DNA of 64,000 nt from Volvariella volvacea V23 (lineage: Eukaryota > Basidiomycota > Agaricomycetes > Agaricales > Pluteaceae): contig KB722741.1 in the NCBI GenBank assembly GCA_000349905.1, positions 1,147,368 through 1,211,367 on the forward strand, written 5' to 3'. The notes under the pieces are model-generated. The model searched no databases. It was not told where the DNA came from and saw only the letters and a list, made by a program, of their open reading frames with translations. Below are positions 45,609-55,658 of this stretch, one piece after another (positions within the stretch are counted from its first letter, which is position 1; every line of letters starts with the position of its first letter). Position numbers and translations under genes: made by a program.

Positions 45609-47419
45609 TATCTCATGACAATTGTTGGTCCCATTCTTTTGTTTTGTCGCCATGTCGAGCAGGAGGAGCAGGCTATGTTCGGTGTTTCCACTGAAACACC
45701 CAAGAATCGTAGCCGCATGGCTAGATGCTCAATTAGTGGCTCACGCCACCTCCTTAGATTTCCCTCGGGTTTCCTTCGATACGAGGGTACTGGGAGGGTT
45801 TTTGGGCGTTCCTGGGTTTCTTTCCTGGTTCTAGTTCAGGACCTGGTCTCTCGGGCTTATCTCTGCTCTGGAGATATGACAAGATGTCAATATCCCTTGT
45901 TGATGGACAGGGCCCAGGTGCTATCGCCCAGTACTGAGACTAAGGCTGAGTGTATGCGCAGATATGGATTGGAATATTCACACCCATATCATGTCTTGTC
46001 TCGGTTTATCTTTCTCTCTCTTTCGAGCGCCTTCCTCTCTCTCTTCCGCGAGCCTCCCATATTGCGCAGCCCCACATCAAATTAACTCACATCACATCAA
46101 AATTCAACCCCCTGGCTACCTTCCTGCCCGCTCATGTCCCCCTACCCTTGATTCAATACTCTTTGTCCTTTGGGTCCTTTTTCTGTTGTTTTCTGATCTT
46201 TTGCTGGTTCTGCTCTTCCCGACTCGCTATATGCGCTATGCTGTATTCGTACTTTTCTCGCTCAGGCTCACATACCCCAGCAATTCGTTCCTGTTTATAC
46301 TGACTACTGCTGCCGATACTGGCATCGCCACCGACTACTCATTCACTCGTTTAGATGTCTATACATGTACAATCCGGGTACCTCCTCTTATTGTCTCCCT
46401 GCTCTTTGCGTCGCTTAGCTTTTCATAGATACCTCTCGCATTGTTCATTTATCCATGTTCCCATCCATCTTCTATGTTCTTCTGCATCTTTCGCATTCAA
46501 GTTCACGTTAGATTATACATTTTCTCCATCTCTATGTTACCCTCATCTCCACGTGTCTCGTCTCGCCGTCATTGCTATTTTTATTTGTGTACGTACAGGC
46601 TTGTCGAATCCCTAGACTTTCTTTTCCATCACTGTTCTTCCTCGTCTCCACGTCCATCCTCGTCGCATCAATACCACCACACCATCCCTATCCTTTCCCC
46701 ACCCCCACCCTGTCTTTAAGGCCTCGAGTTTATATCAACCAACTACTCCCCGTTCCCGTCTCCCTCTCCGTCCCCGTTCCGCTGATGTCCTCATCAAAAA
46801 CATTCGATGTCCCCCATTCTCCCATCCCTTCCCCACCTGATGATGTATGACATCTCCAGGAACATCACCGTATGGATCTCCGTTTACATGCCTACCTACC
46901 TACCCCGGATCTCCTTCCCCTCCCCCACTCACTCCCTTCCACTTTCCCTTTTCCTTGGGCTCGTCTTCTCTCTACATGTCCTCCCCCCACTGCTCCTTCC
47001 CTTTATCTCCCCCGCCGGTAGACTCTTATTTTCCCCCGTGTCATCCCCCGAGCTCGCACAGCCACCCCACTTCGCACTTTACATTGTTATTATATGGCGC
47101 ATTAAGATAGCGGTGTTTTTGTAGCGCTTAGTTATAGCAAATCTCTGTCATGGTCAACCGTCGCAGTCGCGGTTTGAGGTGTATGTTGCTATATCGCTAT
47201 TGTTGTCGCTATCGCTGTCGGTTTAATGAGAATTCAGTTTAACGAGAATGAGGTATTTGGATTCGATTTGGTTGGGGTGTCTTGGGAAGTGTTTGTGGAG
47301 ATTAAGGACATGAAATGTGCCGCGCGTAGCATTAAGTGGAAATTTCAAAAAATATGTGCGTGCAACGCCGTCGCTGCCCACGCGTCTTGTGTGTCCAGGA
47401 GGGCGTCCTTGTATCCGTT
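45609..47419. other. intergenic with long pyrimidine-rich tract
   Basis: From about 45960 to 47060 the plus strand is strongly enriched in C and T; in the line 46921-46980 I count 50 pyrimidines of 60. Several frames stay open for 80-150 codons there, but they are overlapping Ser/Pro/Leu-rich readings caused by composition. No splice-supported gene is seen. A TA repeat lies at 47460-47475. Confidence 0.5.
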
Positions 47420-47788
47420 GGAAGATTGGTCAAGAGATTGAGCGGAGACAGGGATTTATGTATATATATATATATGCCTTGGTTAGCGAGCTTGTACCCC
47501 GATTTTCCCAACTACAACGACCATTTCATACACCAGATGTCCCGAGTACCACCTCTCCACTGTCACGAGCTTTAGCGCTTACAGCACTTGCCAATCTCAT
47601 GAGACTCATCACGAAGTGGGACAGGCCTGGGCTCATGAAATTTAATATATATCTCGAACTACGACTCGGGCTCTGCATGCCAGCACTACACCCAATGGAA
47701 AGGTCGCGCTCATGACACCGAGTGCATGAGATGGTCGTCAATATATACATAAAGTCCCGTCTCTGCTCGATCTCTTGGCCAACCTTCC
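47420..47788. repeat. imperfect inverted repeat of about 48-bp arms
   Basis: The arm 47420-47467 (GGAAGATTGGTCAAGAGATT...) is the reverse complement of 47741-47788 with 41 of 48 positions matching; six of the seven differences are transitions. After a short insertion in the left arm the similarity continues with ACGACCATTTCAT near 47517 against ATGAGATGGTCGT near 47727. The module of about 370 bp may be a small non-autonomous transposon. Confidence 0.55.
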
Positions 47789-47840
47789 CCCGATATTCAA
47801 CAACCCGGATGCACTGCCACCCCAGACCACTCCACTTCAT

Positions 47841-49427
47841 CTACCAAACCTTGTTTCTGTATTTAAAAGGCATAGCTTCGTTCCTCAATATCTCGTCCCA
47901 ATCCATCTCGTCCATCAAGTCGTTGAAGTGAAGCTCCGCTTTGCTATCGTACTTTCCAATGATTATTTCCTCGTCAATTTGAACCCTCAACATCAACCCC
48001 AACTCGTATATTCTCATTGCGTGATCCATGTCGTCATCGGGGAGCCTTCGAATGGGGGGGGGGTAGACTATCCTGGCGTTTGCTGAAAGGTGTGATATAG
48101 TGGAAGAAAGCCGATCGTAGTTTCCCGAGGGGCATCGATCGCAGCGTAGTGTCCTTCTCGTCCTTATACACATGCCCCGAGGATGAGACGGACCCTAAGC
48201 GAGGCAGGAGAAAAGGCAAGAAATTTGGGATCGTGCAATTATTTTGTTGGATGATGACATGCTGGAGCCGGGGAAACAAAGGAGGCCGGGCGTAATTTGC
48301 TGTGTACTTCGCCATACCGTTTAGAATGTCCACGTCCATATCTCTATCTCCCACATTCAACTCCAACTCCAAATATGCGATTGTGTCTGGTAATATTAAA
48401 AATAGCGCTTCTAGCGCACTGTGTCTTTTATGACCTTTGAAAGTGAAATGAGTTAATGTATCGTATTTGGGATCCTCGGTTAGGTATTTGATGATACCGA
48501 AAAATGGAAGCCCGTAATCGTAACGGCATTCTCTAACTGTGAGACGACGCAGGAAAGGAATTTGGTCCCGAGGTGGCAGGATCGTACCAATGCCTAAATT
48601 AGTGACATAGCCTGGAGTGATTAAGGCGAGAGAATCTATGGGGAGTACCGCGTCGTGGTCATATCGGGGCCTGAAAGTCGGATTGGGTGGTCTCATATGC
48701 CTCTGTGATATTTCTTCATTAAACACGAGGACAAGATTCTCAATCTTCTTCGCACGTGCCATTAACGCCTTGATGTCGTCGGGGCCCTCCCTTGGATTAC
48801 CGATCCAAGTTTCCAAGTTCTCCAACTCGACATTTGAAATATTTAGCTCTCGACCCCTGGTCCAGGATTCATCGTGCTCTACGATCGTGGTCTCCAAAAG
48901 GGGAGCTGGTTGGTACAGCTTCAACCCGTGCACGCTAGCCACCGATCGGCCATGAGATCGCTTTTGGCGCTTGAGAACTTGAATGTAGATCCTCCTTAGA
49001 GAACGAAAGTCGCTCGTTCGGTTCAATAATATGTGGGTACAGGCCTGGGCCTCAACTCCGAGTGTATGCCACCGATTGGCATGGGGAAGTAAGAGCTGGA
49101 TTATACTATTAAATGAACCATTTGGTACCACGATGTCGATGTACAGGTAAGCATTCTTTGATCGTGCGAGGCAAGCAGTTGTTCGCGCTCTGAGAACAGC
49201 ATGCCACTTTGGTCTACTCTGATCATCATTCGATGGTGGATCGATGTGGATTGAAATACAGGACCAGAGATGGGGAATAGACAATACAATTTGGCGCCAA
49301 GATTGGGAGACGTGTGAGAGACAGATAGTGGTGAAGAGGGGAGTCTTGAAAAATATCAATTCTCTAGGGTTGGACCTCCAATGGTGATAGGCAGTTAGGA
49401 ATATTTGGCGCATTAGATCTTATCCAT
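47841..49427 (-). pseudogene. F-box pseudogene E (frameshift and damaged F-box)
   Basis: It belongs to the same subfamily as F-box A and F. The long frame 49413-48034 reads MRQIFLTAYHHWRSN, LSHVSQSWRQIVLSIPHLWS, LLLPHANRWHTLGVEA and IPFLRRLTVRECRYDYGL. Two lesions are visible. First, a run of ten G (48054-48063; C on the coding strand) shifts the frame: with one base fewer the reading would continue into DDDMDHAMRIYELGLMLRV and DLMDEMDWDEILRNE, which matches the C-termini of A and F, ending at 47841. Second, the likely original start (ATGGATAAGATC at 49427) is 14 nt upstream of and out of frame with MRQIF, so the LP-x-E core of the F-box is missing. The homopolymer could be a sequencing error, but the damaged start would remain. 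Confidence 0.75.
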
Positions 49428-50336
49428 GCTCGCGACAAGTGCTTGAGAATTAAACACCAGGCGTTGGGATCTTAAAACATATCAGAGCACATATAGGAGC
49501 ATAGAAGAGGGCTGAGACGCACATCGGGCTTGTTTTATGTCTAGCAATTCGTGGGGGTGCTACTGGTGTTTGTCAGGAAGATACGAGTTTGGTCGGGTAG
49601 TGACTCGGGATGCGTTTTCCGGCCCTAATTCAAAGATAAATATGTAATTGAACTGACTTAACACCAAGTTTTTTGGATAGGTAATCTTATAGTCGTTCAC
49701 CAGCCAAATGCACCTTATTCGCCGCATACGTATCGGGATTTTTGTTTGTGATAAAGTGCAGTACTCGACATACGCAAGAGGCGCTATCACTGCTGATCGC
49801 ATATTACATATTATTACCAAAACATGCAGATCTGCTTGATTGTGCTATGGGACGTATTGGGCAGATCTGCTTGATTGTGCTATGGGACGTATTGGAAAAC
49901 AGAAGACAGAAGAAAGAACACAAAAGAATAGAGAAGACCGGCCGAGGCAGAACGGAACAGGGCAAGAAAAGCTTTAGTTCAGCCGACATTAAGCAGGCTG
50001 CCTGCGATATCGCCTTAAGTTCGGTCATGAAATTCGCCTTGAAGGTCGTTAAACTCTAAACCGTGGTGATGTAATGAGGGCTGGTTAGAGGATATTGAGA
50101 GAATATACTCACAGAAATCAACGTAGAGGGATTTCCTTTCTCTCGTCTTCTTCATCGTTTCGCGAATCAATTCAGCGTGCGTATTCCTATCCATTAACCC
50201 ATCCAAATCGATATATATATCCTGTAATATGTCGAATTAAGATTTTGAGAGTGCTTCATCCAATCTCTCCAGATTTTGAGTCCAGAGATTACGGAATCCA
50301 GTAGCTGCGGAGTCTTGTACACCTAAAACGGCAGAA
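49428..50336. other. intergenic with 35-bp tandem repeat
   Basis: No gene is supported. Minus-strand frames at 49804-50206 (for example MDRNTHAELIRETMKKTRER) have coding-like composition and could be joined by a GTGAGT donor near 50110, but I cannot define a gene. The tandem repeat 49826-49895 lies here. Confidence 0.4.
49826..49895. repeat. 35-bp exact tandem repeat, two copies
   Basis: GCAGATCTGCTTGATTGTGC plus 15 further bases occurs twice without mismatch (49826-49860 and 49861-49895). Exact identity suggests a recent slippage or an assembly duplication. Confidence 0.85.
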
Positions 50337-50983
50337 CTATAGAGAAAGAATAATTCCAGTTTCGTGATACGGTTTATAGAAGGAATGTTCGAAATCTGAG
50401 ATACGACCCACGCAAATTCGCGGAGGCCACCCTGGGATCATCGGAGATCCAAAATGAAAAGCACTGTAGACATGGTAGAAATCGAGCAACGTGTCGCTTG
50501 AGTCTTCAGAAGAAAAGTTAACTAGGGGAGGCGTAAGCAACCTAAAACGAATGAAAGAGGCGCTACACTTGCTGGCTCTAGTCTTTATCACCAATGATTC
50601 TAGTAATGAACACATCCGAATGAGGGGTTTAACAAAGGACTTCCAATGGAAGTAGATGAAGAGCGACAGTGAGGTGAGGCGACTGAAGTCAATGGGACAC
50701 CCAGGAGTAAAGATCCCCCTGTGTATTTCAGAATACTCGGACGTAGTCAGGGTTAAAGACTTGAGTGGAGCTTATGAGACACAAGCCCCGCATTGAAGAG
50801 TGTCAGGCGTTGAAGAGAAGTGCATTGGCAGAGGAGTTGCCTAGGTAGGCTAATTACATGGTTGATGTATATTTCTGTGACAGTTGATTTGAAGCAGAGA
50901 CGAATGAGCTCCGTTTCTTCCTGTGAACATGGCCTATAGTTATCCCTACCATAGTCCAGCTGTACCCTCTGCAAGTTAACCAA
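50337..50983 (-). pseudogene. leucine-rich relic related to F-box proteins
   Basis: On the minus strand an F-box-type LRR segment is readable: NLQRVQLDYGRDNY, TEIYINHVISLPRQLLCQCT, SLQRLTLFNAGLVSHKL, then after a one-base frame change LTLTTSEYSEIHRGIFTPG, CPIDFSRLTSLSLFIYFH and LIRMCSLLESLVIKTRA. The frame change lies near 50757, where the first frame reaches a stop. No F-box and no start are found upstream, where the frame is closed near 51000. It seems to be the truncated and frameshifted middle of an F-box/LRR gene. It lies between the related genes E and F. Confidence 0.5.
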
Positions 50984-51344
50984 GCGTTTATTTCAGAAAT
51001 GCGGGAGCAGACCACAACTTCAGCGTACAATTACGAAGAAATTGGTAATCATTATCTTGACGTGCTGTTGTATATTACACGAACCGGATTTGAAGGCGCG
51101 ACACTCGCTATCCTATGAGCACGAGCACCTTGCATCAAGTGCGGATAGGCATGAACAAGAAAAGCGGCGACAAAAAATAGCATCTACAGTACGATTATCA
51201 TTTATGGCAAAGGTTAGGTACGTAAAGACTCGTATAGGATGATATACAGGTGTTACAGGAAAAGAACAATGATTACCACTGGTAGAATAGTAAGTTTAAG
51301 AAGGCGAATTAGAATATTATATCTCACCAAAGTGTTATCCGCTC
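50984..51344. other. intergenic, 3' flank of F-box F
   Basis: A/T-rich, no coding sequence supported. Confidence 0.5.
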
Positions 51345-53064
51345 TCACAGCGCTACAATCTCATGTTTCATCCTCTCATCCCACTCCAACTCATCCTCCA
51401 ATGTACTAAAATGATCCTCGACTTCCTCATCGTCTTCTCCAACAACCACGTCTCGATCAATTTGTAATTTCAAGACCAATCCCACCTGACGTAGACCTTT
51501 GATACGGTCTATTGATTCAGCTGTCAACGTAGGGATCAAGCATGGGCTCTTGAGAATTTCTGAACATGTTGAATATTGAAGGAATGCAGATTGCAAGCCT
51601 GATAGGTGCGGTTGTGGTGATGTTTCGTGTTTTCCCCGATTGCAAGAGTGGTCCAGGCTCAATCGGTATGCAAACCGAGATTCAAGAAACCCCAAGAAAT
51701 CTGGTCGGATACAGTTCACTTGCCTCACGACAACATGCTGAAGCCGGGGGAGTACTTGATGAAAATTAGCATTCGACCCCGAATCCGATACTGAGAAGAA
51801 CATATCAGATAAGATATCAGATTCCCTATCTTCATCGTCCGGATACAAGTCCAACTTCAAATAGACGACAGTGTTTGGCAATTCAACCAAGAGATCTCGA
51901 ACCAGTTTATATCCAAAGAAACAGTCAAGGGTAAAATGGGTCAACGCATTGTAGTGAGGAAGGGAAGCTTGAGAGAGGATTCTGAGGAAATTGAGGAATG
52001 GGAAGAGAGTTGGAGGGCTGGTATAACCCCAGAACCAACACCTCTGCCTAACCACTAGACGACGGAGGAAAGGAAGGCGGACTCTGCGTNNNNNNNNNNN
52101 NNNNNNNNNNNNNNNNNNNNNNNNNNNNNNNNNNNNNNNNNNNNNNNNNNNNNNNNNNNNNNNNNNNNNNNNNNNNNNNNNNNNNNNNNGGTAGGATGGT
52201 GCCATTGGTCAAGTCGAGTGTGTCAATTTCTGCCGGCGTAGTGAGAGAAAGGGAGTCGATAGGGAGGAGTACCTCGTGATCATAACTGACGACATTTGAA
52301 GTAGTGCTACTCCTAATATGCTCGACTAGATCTTCATCAAATATAAGTAATAGGTTCTTGATATTTTTCGCTCTCGTCGCGATGGCGTTAATGTCGTTGA
52401 CACCCCCAAGCGGATGGCCGATCCACGTTTGGAGGTTCTCCAACGCAAAGTTTGTGAGTTTGAATCCCACGTTGAAGGATCGAGCCCTACTTCTGACATT
52501 GTAATTATTGACGAACAACGTTTCCAATCGAGGCGCTGGTTGATATAGGTTTAGTTGGTCTATCATTGGGCCCCCATTAGCTTGAGTACTTGTGTCAGAT
52601 ATGACCCTTATATGGATCCTTGTTAACGAGCTAAAATCCTTCGCTCTATTCAACAGCATGAACGTCTCCAGACGAGCATTAATGACGAGTGCGAACCATC
52701 TCCCTGAATGAGGCATCAAAAGCTCGACAATATCGAACAGTCCATTAATCTCCATCACGGCGATAGACAGATTCGCGCTCTTTGATCGTTCAAGACAAGC
52801 CCTTGTCCGATCTGCGAGTATTTCATTCCACGAGGTAGTGGTTCGGGCACCATTAGAATCGGAGTGATCATCGGCATGGATTGAAATGTAAGACCAGAGC
52901 TGAGGAATGGATAAAACAATTTGACGCCAAGATTTGGAGACATGCGAGAGGAGGATGGGGGCGGAGAGCAATGATTTGGGGATGTGCACTAGCGAATAGG
53001 ATTTCTGGTGAAGGTAGGTAGTCAGGAAGATCTGGTGGATTACGTCGTAAGGCAATTTTTCCAT
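51345..53064 (-). CDS. F-box protein F (contains assembly gap)
   Basis: The N-terminus MEKLPYDVIHQIFLTTYLHQ is an F-box, followed by LLSHVSKSWRQIVLSIPQLW. The sequence resembles A and E throughout (VELLMPHSGRWFALVINA; LPFLRRLVVRQRCW; LPNTVVYLKLDLYPDDEDRE), and ends with VEDHFSTLEDELEWDERMKH. A run of 100 N at 52090-52189 interrupts it after NGTIL. The reading frames on the two sides agree when the N run is taken out: 875 nt before and 745 nt after give one continuous frame of 539 residues, and the joint aligns with E without insertion. It is presumed to be an SCF substrate adaptor. No lesion is seen outside the gap. Confidence 0.8.
52090..52189. other. assembly gap (100 N), probably with no missing sequence
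   Basis: A placeholder run inside F-box F. By frame and by comparison with gene E the flanks fit together with zero or very few missing bases. Confidence 0.9.
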
Positions 53065-55527
53065 AATCTCGAATGAGGATGGAAGGCCGAATTTTGAACC
53101 TTTAGCGCTCGAGGCTCACAACGGTCAGGATCGCTTGTCAAATCCTAATAGGGGTATGCTGCCGCACACTGAAGCCACGTTCCGTCAGAGCTAACAGGAA
53201 TACGTACAATTCGTACCAGCGCTGCTACACAGCAGATGGCGGTTGGTGGGAAAGCGCAGTTGCCATTTTCAGAGTCGTTCAAACAAACAGTCCTACCTGA
53301 GGTTCCTGGCAAATCATTGAAAGTAGGGCGTCATTCCGGAGTACCGGCCTGGTTTAGTTATTGACAAAAAGTGATAGAAGTACTCGGAGAACAAATGAGT
53401 GATACACTTTTATTGCTCGAGCTTAACACTTGTCCCTCTGTAGCACCCTGCTCCATCGTTGCGTGACTGAATTTGCATGGTCACAAACGTCGTCACACCT
53501 GTTCTGACAACCACATCGTCGTTGCGCGCCTGGTGTTTCACCACCTGTTCCTCAAGGGATATCTCAAACCAAATTACGCATATCCACTCATCTATGTGTG
53601 TAGCCTCAAACACTCCGGAAAACGGAACGGCAGCTCTGGCTTGAAAGCGACCCGTCCTCGGTCAGTGCTTGCGTTTGTATTAGGTTGAAGAAGGGATCCT
53701 CTCGAGAGTTCATCACCTTTATGGGTTCTTAACATGTGGAAAGTTCTCATCGCATTTCGGATAATTACCGCTGAGGTGCTCGGGCGTTGGATCATCAGTA
53801 TATCCGCAACCGCCGGTCACTGTATGGCGATCATTGCAAAAACATGACGTATGCTGTGGTGAGCGGCCTAAACCACCTTAGTTCTTTTCTAATTTTATTC
53901 TTGACCTTATATCTCACGCGCCCTCACGATTTATATAGCCCATTGCAAGGAGCGTCAGATCACCCATTCCTCTCATTTCTCGCTTTTACTAGAGCTTGTG
54001 TCCAATAAAAGCATGCCGACCTACCCCTTTCGCAAAGCATACGAGAGCTGGAGGTAAAAATGGTGATCAGTTAATGCTGCAAGGAAGGTCATGGAGACAT
54101 TGCCCTGGGTGCATGGGGAGGGGTCAGTAGCAATTATAGTTCACCTTTCTCTCCATTTTCGAGGTACTCAGCATTGTCAATGTAGATTCGACAAGCAGTA
54201 CACAGTTTGGAGCACAGATCGGTCTGGTCAGATTCCACGTATCTTCCACGTCAGCACAAGCCAATCTAGACCTCCGATCAAAGCCCAACCAGAACTGTCG
54301 GGTCTGGGTAGCAGTGCCGATTGCGCTTTGGCCTCCGAGTATAATTTGCCCCCTTTCCCGAATCGTGGCTTGCCCCAGGAACCGGGGCTTTGTTACGTTC
54401 GGATGTTTGCTAATGGGGTAACTTCGAGATCCTCATGGTACTCAGTTCGCTCTTGTGGCGTTGCTTGTTCTCGCCGACATGCAATCAATCACGGCATCAA
54501 GGCATCAAAATCAACGATTTCTCAGATCCTGACAGGCGCTGTTCCGGGCTGCGATGACCCTTAAACCATTTCCTTCTATCCAGGGGAGAACGGCGGGCTT
54601 ATCATTATGTCCAAGACCGAGTCGACATTCGGTAGTTTGACGAAATTCCATTAACGGGGCAAGGCTCGCACTGCTTCAGTCGGTGTTGTTACTTGGTGGC
54701 GTAAGGTCTTGGGCCGAAACCGGCATTGCGTTTGACGTGGGGGTGAAAATTCTGGTAAAATGGGAAACATTGGTTAAGAAATCTAGGTGCGGGGAGCCGT
54801 TAGGAGTGGTCATGAGGGCACTTGAGTAGAACGCTTATGTCGTATTGGATTGGACCACGTTTCCTGGGAGGCGGGGACCTGAAACTTCCGTAGACGCTGA
54901 AGTGAGTAAATAACTCAAAGTGTTATGAAATTATTTGATCTCGTGCCAGTATGAGCCCTTTAACGAGCTTTCAGTGCGGCGAATGCCGCTGTAATTGAAT
55001 AATGCCTCAATATACGAGCAGTTTGTAGATGGGTAGTCTTACTCCATTTCTACGTCTCCGAGGGATGTAAGCAATTCCGAATCTATTGAAACCCTCAGTG
55101 ATAATAATCCTTTGGCTAGACTGATGCCTCAGCCGCCCAACTTCATCAGCACCTTGTAATACTCTACTTTGTCGGGAGCCCGTGCATTCTGAATGACAGT
55201 TTGTCCCAATTGCCGCGTTAATGAAATCCCTAGTTCCGTTCTGCACAACTCTGACTGTATCAATCCGTGCAAGCACCCTTATTGCCTCAACCGAGGCATT
55301 CATGCTGCCGTTCGATGGTGCAGATCATGCGAATTGCTTCCTATACAGTAATGCATGGAAGGAGATCTGTATCGCATACCGTAAATGCTCGCTAACTGGC
55401 ACCGGGACAGAACTCAATGTTGTCCCGCTCTCTGGGATGACATTCGCCCTGTGCCGTCATACTCATACAGGGCTCTAGGCCGCCAGATGCCATGTCCATT
55501 GCTGCTGGAAATGGCTCGTATTCGTCG
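53065..55527. other. intergenic, upstream of laccase 3
   Basis: About 2.5 kb without a gene. From about 54480 on it is alignable in patches with the upstream region of laccase 4 (for example ATCACGGCATCAAGGCATCA near 54490 against ATCACGGTATCAGTGCATCA near 60200). A conserved GC-rich site lies at 54866-54883. Confidence 0.5.
54866..54883 (+). promoter_or_regulatory. conserved GC-rich site upstream of laccase 3
   Basis: GGGAGGCGGGGACCTGAA is identical at 60580-60597 ahead of laccase 4, at nearly the same distance from the start codon (776 and 762 nt). It contains GCGGGG, which fits the SYGGRG consensus of fungal CreA-type carbon repressors. Function is inferred only. Confidence 0.4.
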
Positions 55528-55535
55528 TATAAAAG
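55528..55535 (+). promoter_or_regulatory. TATA box of laccase 3
   Basis: TATAAAAG, 131 nt ahead of the start codon, followed by the leader segment with ATGGACTGCATCCAACCCCT at 55552, also seen ahead of laccase 2 and, without the ATG, laccase 4. Confidence 0.65.
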
Positions 55536-55658
55536 CACACAAAAGTCGACCATGGACTGCATCCAACCCCTCAGGTTTTGGATTCCCAAGCATCTGCAGC
55601 AATGTTCGTACACACCCCTTTTCCTCGCGTTCCTAGAGCTAAACGCGCCGATGATAGA

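Noticed and set aside
45950..47124. Several open frames of 85-155 codons on the plus strand
   Set aside because: All three frames are open because the tract is pyrimidine-rich; residues are Ser/Leu/Pro/Phe without motif, and no frame is favoured.
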